From NCBI GenBank assembly GCA_028706995.1, contig JAQTVR010000054.1:1-7450 (forward strand): a DNA stretch of 7,450 bases. The letters are read 5' to 3'. The notes under the pieces were generated by a model. That model saw only the letters and a list, made by a program, of their open reading frames with translations, was not told the origin of the DNA and searched no databases. Position 1 is the first letter of the stretch. Every line of letters begins with the position of its first letter. The translations under genes were made by a program, and so were the position numbers. Positions 1 through 6,632 of the stretch are shown here, piece by piece. The stretch is from Dehalococcoidales bacterium (GTDB taxonomy: Bacteria > Chloroflexota > Dehalococcoidia > Dehalococcoidales > UBA5627).

Positions 1-53
1 TGTTCATCTTTGTGTAACTATCCATATTTATTATTTCATCGATAGCTACGGCT

Positions 54-2714
54 TTATTTCCCGCAGCATTTTTTGAACTTCTTACCGCTGCCGCAAGGGC
101 ATGGGTCGTTTCTACCGATGGTCTTTCCCTGAACTTTAGGTGGTGTTTGTTTGTGGCTTTCTGTATCTTCACCGGTAGCCTTAGCCATTACGTTAACCGG
201 TTTGGGTGGGGGAGCGCCCTTCTGAATGCTCACATGGAAAATCGCATTCACCACGTCATGCTGGATGGAAGACATCAAATCCTCGAACATCTCGTGGCTC
301 TTACGCTTGTAGGCTACCAGCGGGTCCCTTTGCGCCATAGCCTGTAAACCGATGCCCTGGCGCATATACTCCATTGCCGTCAGGTGTTCCACCCATGATG
401 AATCTATCGTTCGTAACATTACAAATCGTTCCAGTAATCTCATAGCTACCGGGGTCATTTCTTCTTCACGCTTATTATAGAGGTCTTCGGCGTATTTAAT
501 AAGCTTATCCCGGATTTCCTCGGCGCTCATTTTCGAAAGCGCTTCGGCATTTATCTCCGGTGATAACGGTAAAATAGCGCTGACTTCAGTGATCACAGGA
601 TTTACGGATTGCTCCATGTCATAACCAGAGCAATTGGCAGCTACAATGTTTTTAATATCTTTTTCTACCATTGCTAAAATATTAGCTTTAAGGTCCGCCC
701 CGCATATGATCTTGTGGCGTTCTTCATAGATGATTTCGCGCTGTTTATTGATGACATCATCGTATTCCACCAGGTGTTTACGTGTGTCGAAATGGTAGCC
801 TTCGACTTGTGTCTGAGCATTTTCGATGGAACGGCTGATGAGCTTGTTTTCGATAGGTGTATTCTCATCCATTCCCACCATATTCATTAAACTTTTAACT
901 CGGTCACCGCCGAAGCGGCGCATAATATCGTCTTCCAGCGATACATAGAAGCGTGAACTGCCAGGATCTCCCTGTCTCCCGGCTCTACCTCTGAGCTGGT
1001 TATCGATACGTCGGGCCTCATGTCGCTCAGTGCCTATAACATGCAGTCCACCTATTTCTATTACTTTGTCGTGCCTGTTTTTCCAATCCCGCCATTGCTT
1101 CAGGTCTTCTTTGGGGGGGGCCTTGCCTCCCAGCAAGATATCCACGCCGCGCCCCGCCATATTTGTTGCGACGGTAACGGAACCGGGTTCTCCGGCGCGG
1201 GCGATGATATTGGCCTCTTTTTCGTGTTGTTTGGCGTTTAGTACCTCATGCTTGATGCCCTTTCTCTTGAGCATCTCGCTTAAGTATTCGGATTTCTCTA
1301 TGGATACCGTGCCTATAAGCACCGGGCGTCCTTCTTTTTGTACCACATCGGTATCTCTGACTACGGCTTTAAATTTAGATTCAATGTCCTTGTAAATCTG
1401 GTCGGGGAAATCTTCTCTTACCAATGGCCTGTTAGTGGGGACAACTACTACATCCAGCTTATATATCTTGCTGAATTCCTCGGCTTCGGTAACGGCGGTA
1501 CCGGTCATGCCGGCGAGTTTATTATACATGCGGAAGTAGTTTTGAATGGTTATAGTAGCAAAGGTGCGGCTTTCCTGTTGTATCCTGACATTTTCCTTGG
1601 CTTCGATTGCCTGATGCAGTCCTTCCGAGTAGCGGCGACCATGCATCATTCTGCCGGTAAACTCATCTACGATGATTACCTCGCCATCTTTAACGACATA
1701 TTGTTGGTCCCTCTTATAGAATTCCCTGGCATTAAGTGCATTTCTCATATGACGCATAAGGTCAGCGTTTTCCGGATCATAAAGACTATTGGATTTTAAC
1801 AGACCCTCCCGCATAATCAAGCTTTCCATCTTGCTGAAACCCTCGTCGGTAAGATCTGCCCTGCGTTCTTTTATGTTGATATCGTAGTCGACTTCCGGTG
1901 TTAGCCGCTTTATAAGACGGGAGAATATCTGGTATTTTTGTCCGGCTTCGACATCCGGGGCGCTTATAATAAGCGGTGTCCTCGCTTCATCTATCAATAA
2001 ATTATCGACTTCATCGACGATGGCGTAATTCAACTGCCGTTGAACACACCTGGACGTATCCGCTGCCATGTTATCCCTGAGGTAATCGAAGCCGAATTCG
2101 CTGGAAGTGCCGTAGGTTATATCCGCCCTGTATGCCTCCTGACGGGTGATGGGCTTGAAATATTTCCATGGGTCGTTCTCAATACCGGAATCGTATTCAG
2201 GGTCGTAGAGCAGGGAAGGGGTGTGATCATCCTTCTTTTGCATCGGGTAGATACTTGCGACAGTGACGCCGAGGGCATGGAAGATAGGCCCCATCCAGTA
2301 CGGGTCACGGCGAGCCAGATAATCATTGACGGTTACCAGGTGACAGCCTTCTCCTGAAAGCGAATTAAGATACAACGGCAGAGTGGCTACCATGGTCTTG
2401 CCTTCACCTGTTCTCATTTCGGCTATTTTCCCCTGGTGCAGTACGATACCGCCCATTAGCTGGACATCGAAGTGCCTCAGCCCCAGGGTTCGCAGTGCCG
2501 CTTCGCGAACGGTGGCAAAGGCTTCCGGCAGCAAATCGTCAATTATTACCCCTTCTTTAAGTCTTGCCTTGAATTCATCTGTTTTAGAGCGAAGCTCCGC
2601 ATCGGTCAGTTTCTTGAATTCAGGTTCGAGTTCATTTATCCTGTTAACCGCCGGTTGAAGGCGCTTTATTTCTTTTTCGTTAGAATCTCCGGAACCACCA
2701 AACCATTTAAACAT
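54..2714 (-). CDS. secA: Protein translocase ATPase subunit SecA
   Basis: SecA is the cytoplasmic ATPase that pushes preproteins through the SecYEG channel. The 886-residue protein is complete and of usual length. Visible in order: an N-terminal helix region; nucleotide-binding fold 1 with Walker A TGEGKT (102-107) and Walker B DEVD (234-237) followed by the family signature LLIDEARTPLIIS; the preprotein cross-linking domain (about 250-390); MTGTA (403-407); fold 2 with ATNMAGRGVDILLGG (516-530) and the arginine-finger region QLRGRAGRQGDPGSSRFY (573-590); helical scaffold and wing domains; a proline-rich linker (about 831-865); and a C-terminal zinc motif CPCGSG..CC (872-884), in its CC rather than CH form. 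About 26 extra residues lie near 155-190 compared with E. coli or B. subtilis SecA. The ATG has AAAGGTGA four bases upstream. Ends in TAA. It follows the DUF2007 gene by 67 bases and may be cotranscribed with it. Identification is essentially certain. Confidence 0.98.
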   Translation of the reverse strand: MFKWFGGSGDSNEKEIKRLQPAVNRINELEPEFKKLTDAELRSKTDEFKARLKEGVIIDDLLPEAFATVREAALRTLGLRHFDVQLMGGIVLHQGKIAEMRTGEGKTMVATLPLYLNSLSGEGCHLVTVNDYLARRDPYWMGPIFHALGVTVASIYPMQKKDDHTPSLLYDPEYDSGIENDPWKYFKPITRQEAYRADITYGTSSEFGFDYLRDNMAADTSRCVQRQLNYAIVDEVDNLLIDEARTPLIISAPDVEAGQKYQIFSRLIKRLTPEVDYDINIKERRADLTDEGFSKMESLIMREGLLKSNSLYDPENADLMRHMRNALNAREFYKRDQQYVVKDGEVIIVDEFTGRMMHGRRYSEGLHQAIEAKENVRIQQESRTFATITIQNYFRMYNKLAGMTGTAVTEAEEFSKIYKLDVVVVPTNRPLVREDFPDQIYKDIESKFKAVVRDTDVVQKEGRPVLIGTVSIEKSEYLSEMLKRKGIKHEVLNAKQHEKEANIIARAGEPGSVTVATNMAGRGVDILLGGKAPPKEDLKQWRDWKNRHDKVIEIGGLHVIGTERHEARRIDNQLRGRAGRQGDPGSSRFYVSLEDDIMRRFGGDRVKSLMNMVGMDENTPIENKLISRSIENAQTQVEGYHFDTRKHLVEYDDVINKQREIIYEERHKIICGADLKANILAMVEKDIKNIVAANCSGYDMEQSVNPVITEVSAILPLSPEINAEALSKMSAEEIRDKLIKYAEDLYNKREEEMTPVAMRLLERFVMLRTIDSSWVEHLTAMEYMRQGIGLQAMAQRDPLVAYKRKSHEMFEDLMSSIQHDVVNAIFHVSIQKGAPPPKPVNVMAKATGEDTESHKQTPPKVQGKTIGRNDPCPCGSGKKFKKCCGK

Positions 2715-2718
2715 ATAA

Positions 2719-2726
2719 TCACCTTT
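2719..2726 (-). promoter_or_regulatory. Ribosome binding site of secA
   Basis: AAAGGTGA on the minus strand ends four bases before the ATG at 2714. It matches the anti-Shine-Dalgarno sequence well and fixes the start that gives the usual SecA N-terminus (MFKWFGGS). Confidence 0.75.
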
Positions 2727-2771
2727 AAATATTGAATATTAGCAGGATTTACACAAATTATAATGAAAAAG

Positions 2772-2790
2772 ATACCTGGTTTTATACCTG
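2772..2790. repeat. Short direct repeat at the end of the DUF2007 gene
   Basis: The heptamer ATACCTG occurs at 2772-2778 and again at 2784-2790 on the plus strand, starts 12 bases apart, across the DUF2007 stop codon. On the transcribed strand a run of five T follows. The two copies are direct, not inverted, so they do not form a terminator stem. It may be a chance repeat. Confidence 0.3.
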
Positions 2791-3015
2791 CCGGTCTTGA
2801 GAATCGGATGTATTTTCCGAATATATAAGGGCCTTAGCCTCTTCGGCGAACATATCGGGCACCATGACCTTAACCTCGCCCATGCTATCGAAAACAAAGC
2901 TGTGAACAGAACTGGCAGCGTTGGATTGCAGCATACTGGGTATGCCATAACTATCAAGCAAACTCTTGATGATCTGGGCTTCTAACTCCCCTATAGCTTT
3001 GTATACTTCCATCAT
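2782..3015 (-). CDS. Small DUF2007-like putative signal-transducing protein
   Basis: A 77-residue acidic protein with no membrane segment or signal peptide. It follows the pattern of the DUF2007 family (named 'putative prokaryotic signal transducing protein' in databases): an N-terminal beta strand (VYKAIG), a helix EAQIIKSLLDSYGIP (12-26), a variable hairpin (about 28-45), then GEVKVMVPDMFAEEAKALI (46-64), where a strand leads into a second helix. The fold resembles a small ferredoxin-like domain, and its biochemical role is unknown. The C-terminal tail (65-77) is polar and probably disordered. Two ATG codons are adjacent at the start; upstream only a weak AGAG-type site overlaps the prs stop codon. 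With a gap of only 12 bases to prs, translation is probably coupled to prs. The stop is TAA. The family assignment is by pattern recognition; the function is not known. Confidence 0.8.
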   Translation of the reverse strand: MMEVYKAIGELEAQIIKSLLDSYGIPSMLQSNAASSVHSFVFDSMGEVKVMVPDMFAEEAKALIYSENTSDSQDRQV

Positions 3016-3027
3016 TTTGCAGTTACT

Positions 3028-3975
3028 CTACGGTTCCGGCCCGAACAGAGCCCCTACCGATTGTCCGGTGTGAATGCGCTTTATAGCCTCGCCAAGAAGA
3101 GGCGCAATAGGCAAAACAGTAATCTTATCGATTTTCTTTCTGCCGGTCACCGGAATAGTATCGGTAACGATGACTTCCTTTACCTGGGAAGCGGCTATAC
3201 GCTCTATAGCCGGTCCTGAAAATACGGGATGGGTACAACATGCATATATTTCCCTGGTGCCGTTTTTTATTAAGGTATTTACGGTATTTACAAGTGAGCC
3301 GCCGGTATCTATTTCATCATCTACGGTAAGTGCGATCTTTCCGCTTACTTCACCGATTATATTAAGTGTTTCAGTCTGGTCGGCATTGCCGAGGCGTCTT
3401 TTCTCCATAATAGCCAGTGTAGCATCGAGTCTGGCGGCATAATCGCGTGCACGCTTGGTGCTGCCGATATCGGTAGCTACTACTACCAGGTCTTTCAGGT
3501 TCTTCTTTTTAAAGTAGTTACTGATTATATTGATAGCGGTCAGCTCATCTACAGGTATATTAAAAAAGCCCTGTATTTGAGCGGCGTGTAGATCGACCGT
3601 TAATATACGATTGGCGCCGGCAACGGTAAGCAGGTCTGCAACTAACCTGGCGGTTATAGGAACACGCGGCTGGTCTTTTTTATCCGTGCGTCCATAACCG
3701 TAATACGATACAACTGCTGTAATGCGCCCGGCAGAAGCCCTTTTAAAGGCATCAAGCATTATAAGCAGTTCGACAAGGCTCTGGTTTACCGGGGAGCATA
3801 TGGGTTGTACAACGTAAGTATCGCATGAACGCACGTTTTCCATGATACGCACGAAGGTGTTCTCATTACTGAATTGAAAAACCTCACATTTTCCGAGCGG
3901 AATATCAAGATATCTAGCAACCGCCCCAGCTAGAGCCGGATTGGCATTGCCTGTAAATATCTTCAACTCATCCAT
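3028..3975 (-). CDS. prs: Ribose-phosphate pyrophosphokinase (PRPP synthase)
   Basis: Makes 5-phosphoribosyl 1-diphosphate from ribose 5-phosphate and ATP, the precursor for purines, pyrimidines, histidine, tryptophan and NAD. The 315 residues match class I PRPP synthases in length and order: N-terminal KIFTGNANPALA (5-16); ELLIMLDAFKRASA (69-82); ATP loop YGYGRTDKKDQPR (92-104); metal-site motif TVDLHAAQIQGFF (126-138) with D128 and H130; flexible catalytic loop KRR (192-194); PRPP-binding loop VDDEIDTGGS (218-227); and FSGPAIERI (252-260). Several usually conserved positions differ: N39 where human PRPS1 has an ATP-contacting Glu, N139 where a metal-site Asp is usual, and ATDIGS (167-172) in place of SPDxGG. 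The main catalytic residues remain, so an active enzyme is expected. ATG preceded by AGGGGGA. It lies 26 bases downstream of glyA and 12 bases before the DUF2007 gene. Ends in TAG. Confidence 0.95.
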   Translation of the reverse strand: MDELKIFTGNANPALAGAVARYLDIPLGKCEVFQFSNENTFVRIMENVRSCDTYVVQPICSPVNQSLVELLIMLDAFKRASAGRITAVVSYYGYGRTDKKDQPRVPITARLVADLLTVAGANRILTVDLHAAQIQGFFNIPVDELTAINIISNYFKKKNLKDLVVVATDIGSTKRARDYAARLDATLAIMEKRRLGNADQTETLNIIGEVSGKIALTVDDEIDTGGSLVNTVNTLIKNGTREIYACCTHPVFSGPAIERIAASQVKEVIVTDTIPVTGRKKIDKITVLPIAPLLGEAIKRIHTGQSVGALFGPEP

Positions 3976-3979
3976 AAAA

Positions 3980-3986
3980 TCCCCCT
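3980..3986 (-). promoter_or_regulatory. Ribosome binding site of prs
   Basis: AGGGGGA on the minus strand, four bases before the ATG at 3975, within the 26-base glyA-prs gap. It supports this start. The rest of the gap is AT-rich and contains a TATAAT at 3993-3998, but no matching -35 element stands at the proper distance. Confidence 0.7.
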
Positions 3987-4001
3987 AATATAATTATAAT
4001 A

Positions 4002-5249
4002 CTATTTGTCTATTCCCGGAACCGGGAAACGCCGGCATATCTCTGTAACTTCCTGTTTAGCTTGTTCCTGCAAGCTGTTATCGTTAATGTTACTGATTAT
4101 TTTTACGATCATCGAAGCGATGCGTTTCATTTCTTCGGTGCCGAAGCCGCGTGACGTTATCGCTGCCGTCCCCAGGCGCATCCCGCCGGTTATACGTGCG
4201 GAAAGCCCGTTGGTGAAGGGAACAGTATTGCGGTTAACGACTATGGAGGCATGTCCTAATGCGTCCTCCGCTTCTTTCCCGTTGACGCCGGTACCGGAAA
4301 GATCGACCAGTATCAAGTGATTATCCGTGCCTCCCGAAACCAGCCGCAGTCCCAGCTTTTTCAGTTCGGCTGCCAGCGTTAGAGTATTATTTATTATCGA
4401 CTGCTGGTAGCAGACGAAATCTGGTTGCATGGCTTCCTTAAAGGCGACTGCCTTTGCCGCTATCACGTGCATCAAAGGCCCGCCCTGCATCCGGGGAAAG
4501 ATAGACGAATCGATAGCATGGGCCAGTTCTTCACGGCACAGTATAAACCCTCCCCTGGGTCCCCGCAGTGTTTTATGGGTGGTCGATGTCACCACTTCGG
4601 CGTAGGGGACCGGTGAGGGGTGTAATCCGGCAGCTACCAAGCCTGCGATGTGGGCTATGTCGGCGACCAATACGGCTCCCACCTTATCTGCAATATAACG
4701 AAAGCGCTCGAAATCGATGATCCTGGGGTAAGCACTCGAGCCGGTGATTATGAGTCTTGGTTTATGCTCCAGTGCAAGCCTCTCTACTTCAGGGTAATCG
4801 ATCCTTTCAGTTTCCTGGTTAAGACCATAAGATATGGCTTTATAGAACTTGCCTGAGAAATTGACGCTTGCCCCGTGTGTCAGGTGCCCGCCGTGAGATA
4901 GGTTCATTCCCATAATGGTATCCCCCGGATTTACCAGGGCAAAATAAACCGCCATATTAGCCTGTGCCCCGCTATGCGGTTGAACGTTGGCATGTTCGGC
5001 ACCGAAAAGCTCTTTAGCGCGCTCTATGGCGATAGTTTCTATGGTATCCATATTTTCACAGCCGCCGTAATAGCGTTTACCGGGGTATCCTTCTGCATAT
5101 TTATTGGTCAAAAAAGTCCCCTGCGCTTCAAGTACAGCCCGGCTGGCATAGTTCTCAGAGGCGATAAGGTTTATCGTTTCACGTTGTCGTTTTTTTTCAA
5201 GTTCGATAGTCCGGTTGATTTCCGGGTCACTTTGACTTAGAGAATCCAT
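4002..5249 (-). CDS. glyA: Serine hydroxymethyltransferase
   Basis: A cytoplasmic PLP enzyme that interconverts serine plus tetrahydrofolate with glycine plus 5,10-methylene-tetrahydrofolate, the main source of one-carbon units. The 415 residues are full length for a bacterial GlyA. Recognisable motifs: INLIASENYAS (26-36); YAEGYPGKRYYGG (51-63); the histidine-rich LSHGGHLTHG (117-126); cofactor-binding DIAHIAGLVAAG (197-208), with D197 expected to contact the pyridine nitrogen; TSTTHKTLRGPRGG (221-234), with K226 as the Schiff-base lysine; and RITGGMRLGTAA (352-363), with the substrate-carboxylate arginine at R358. No key residue is missing. The ATG is set by a very strong GGAAGGAG site four bases upstream; the stop is TAG. 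It lies 42 bases after the PMT-type gene and 26 bases before prs. Its product and PRPP both enter purine synthesis, which gives the glyA-prs neighbourhood metabolic sense. Confidence 0.97.
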   Translation of the reverse strand: MDSLSQSDPEINRTIELEKKRQRETINLIASENYASRAVLEAQGTFLTNKYAEGYPGKRYYGGCENMDTIETIAIERAKELFGAEHANVQPHSGAQANMAVYFALVNPGDTIMGMNLSHGGHLTHGASVNFSGKFYKAISYGLNQETERIDYPEVERLALEHKPRLIITGSSAYPRIIDFERFRYIADKVGAVLVADIAHIAGLVAAGLHPSPVPYAEVVTSTTHKTLRGPRGGFILCREELAHAIDSSIFPRMQGGPLMHVIAAKAVAFKEAMQPDFVCYQQSIINNTLTLAAELKKLGLRLVSGGTDNHLILVDLSGTGVNGKEAEDALGHASIVVNRNTVPFTNGLSARITGGMRLGTAAITSRGFGTEEMKRIASMIVKIISNINDNSLQEQAKQEVTEICRRFPVPGIDK

Positions 5250-5253
5250 AAAA

Positions 5254-5261
5254 CTCCTTCC
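5254..5261 (-). promoter_or_regulatory. Strong ribosome binding site of glyA
   Basis: GGAAGGAG on the minus strand, separated by TTTT from the ATG at 5249. It is among the best Shine-Dalgarno matches in the window and fixes the glyA start. Confidence 0.8.
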
Positions 5262-5275
5262 TGAGGGGTGAACAG

Positions 5276-5303
5276 AATATAACTAATTGTACTATTGTTC
5301 CAA
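5276..5303 (-). promoter_or_regulatory. Candidate sigma-70-type promoter for glyA
   Basis: On the minus strand TTGGAA (5298-5303, four of six matches to TTGACA) is followed after 16 bases by TATATT (5276-5281, five of six matches to TATAAT). Transcription would begin near 5269, just upstream of the glyA ribosome binding site. The -35 element lies inside the last codons of the upstream PMT-type gene. In an AT-rich gap such a match can arise by chance, so this is a suggestion only. Confidence 0.35.
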
Positions 5304-6632
5304 CTGGTTATCAACCTGAATTTCAGCAGCGATTTGCACCGGGATATCAGAAGGAATATCGGAAATAACGGCTGCTTCTTTAGGAGGTATTTTCTTAAAA
5401 ATTCCTATATGCCATAGTATAAACGCCAGGAGAATAAGACATAGCGGGATGGATAACCATAGCTTTATCGGAGAAAGAATGATGAAGGCGGCGGCATGAC
5501 CCAGGAGATAACCGGTCGCAATCCACTTCCCGATATGTTTATTCGTTAACTGTGATAGTACAATTGCTGCACCGATTGCTACTGCCCCGATAGTCGAGTA
5601 AAAGTAAAAATAGTAGGTAAGGCGATCGGTAATAAGTACTATCGGTATCCACATTAAATATGTTCCGCAAAACCACATCAAGCTGAATAAAACTTCGCGC
5701 TCTTTCTTGATAAAGCGATATATAAGGTATCCGAAAACAGGGATAATTACATATAGAAGTGTTGGATTGATGAGTCCCTGCCATCTTATCGTGTCTGTTC
5801 CAAAGAAAGTTGGGTTCTGGGGAACAAATATCCACAGCCATGGATAGGCTTCCCATCCGCCGCTATAATTCTCAAAGGTAAGATCTCCGGCGCCGCTCAT
5901 CATACCTGTAAATTGTGTAAAAGGATTTATCCATTCCTGATGGATAAAAGAATCACACAGAAATAAACCAAGGAAGAAGACTATTGGAACCATATATATG
6001 GAAAGTAAAAATCGTAGTGGCTTGCGATGACCGCTAAAGAGCCAGTGTAATCCTATTACAGCTGCCCCGAGCGCACCGGTCATTTTTGCGAGCATAGCTA
6101 ATCCGAGACACCCTAATGCTAAGAAGAACCTGTCTTTTAAGTATAGCCAAAAAGCCAGCAGCATAAAGAACAGGCTGTAAACATCCAGCATATCGGTGCT
6201 GGAAATAAGGAAGTTGAGGTTCTCCAGCGCCAGTAAAAATACGGCTAAAAGCGATACCTTTTCCGATAGTTTCAATTGTCGGCAAATAAAATAAAGAAGT
6301 ATCAGGTTAGCGGTCCCGAAGAGTATAGGAAGCAATCTCCAACCGATAGGATTATCCCCAAAAACCTGGATTCCGCTGACAATGATGAGTTTAGCCAGTG
6401 GCGGGTGCTCGGGGCGGTCGGTAGTATGATTATCGGTAATATTGTGAGCGTCGTTGATATAATAGGTTTCGTCGAATATATAGCCGTCCGAAGGCTGGGT
6501 TATGACGCTTAAATGCATTATAAGCGAAAACAGGACTATTATTAATAGTCCGCAATATTGCCAGTTTATGAACTTGAAGAAGGCCTCTTTTATCTTTTCC
6601 ATGTCCAGAAGTTGTTCACCAGATAATTCCAT
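5292..6632 (-). CDS. Family 39 (PMT-type) membrane glycosyltransferase
   Basis: A polytopic membrane protein of 446 residues with about eleven hydrophobic segments by eye (24-42, 98-117, 126-143, 147-165, 169-199, 206-226, 291-307, 314-334, 340-362, 370-386, 391-412). The first outer loop carries the family hallmarks: the acidic pair in YIFDETYYINDA (51-62, D54-E55) and the motif EHPPLAK (75-81). A later loop has YPWLWIF (263-269), like the PW-W motif of bacterial protein O-mannosyltransferases, and R337 lies in DRLTYYFYFY. Known family members transfer mannose from a polyprenyl-phosphate carrier to exported proteins; the acceptor here is not known. There is no MIR domain, and an acidic tail of about 35 residues ends the protein. 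It overlaps the upstream synthase gene by 43 bases. An internal ATG at 6602 (Met11, MEKIKEAFF) would cut the overlap to 13 bases and has a weak GGTGA 13 bases upstream, so the start is uncertain. Ends in TAG. Confidence 0.88.
   Translation of the reverse strand: MELSGEQLLDMEKIKEAFFKFINWQYCGLLIIVLFSLIMHLSVITQPSDGYIFDETYYINDAHNITDNHTTDRPEHPPLAKLIIVSGIQVFGDNPIGWRLLPILFGTANLILLYFICRQLKLSEKVSLLAVFLLALENLNFLISSTDMLDVYSLFFMLLAFWLYLKDRFFLALGCLGLAMLAKMTGALGAAVIGLHWLFSGHRKPLRFLLSIYMVPIVFFLGLFLCDSFIHQEWINPFTQFTGMMSGAGDLTFENYSGGWEAYPWLWIFVPQNPTFFGTDTIRWQGLINPTLLYVIIPVFGYLIYRFIKKEREVLFSLMWFCGTYLMWIPIVLITDRLTYYFYFYSTIGAVAIGAAIVLSQLTNKHIGKWIATGYLLGHAAAFIILSPIKLWLSIPLCLILLAFILWHIGIFKKIPPKEAAVISDIPSDIPVQIAAEIQVDNQLEQ

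Noticed and set aside
1..25. A possible start of a further minus-strand gene: ATG at 25-23 followed by seven more in-frame codons (MDSYTKMN) up to the window edge.
   Set aside because: Only eight codons are visible, there is no good ribosome binding site before the ATG, and the peptide is not recognisable. More sequence to the left would decide.
1338..1799. A 153-codon plus-strand open frame antisense to secA, along with a 121-codon one at 1030-1395.
   Set aside because: They lie wholly within the clearly coding secA, have no recognisable domains, and look like frame shadows of a conserved gene.
2757..2762. A perfect TATAAT on the minus strand upstream of secA, suggesting a secA promoter.
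   Set aside because: At 16 to 18 bases upstream the sequence (TAAAAC, ATAAAA, TATAAA) bears no useful resemblance to a -35 element, and the region is AT-rich.
2763..2795. A possible terminator after the DUF2007 gene, from a GGTATAAAACC segment and the following run of T.
   Set aside because: The best stem is three base pairs; the repeated ATACCTG copies are direct and cannot pair.
3993..3998. TATAAT on the minus strand in the glyA-prs gap as a prs promoter.
   Set aside because: No adequate -35 hexamer at 16 to 18 bases, and the 26-base gap fits cotranscription with glyA.
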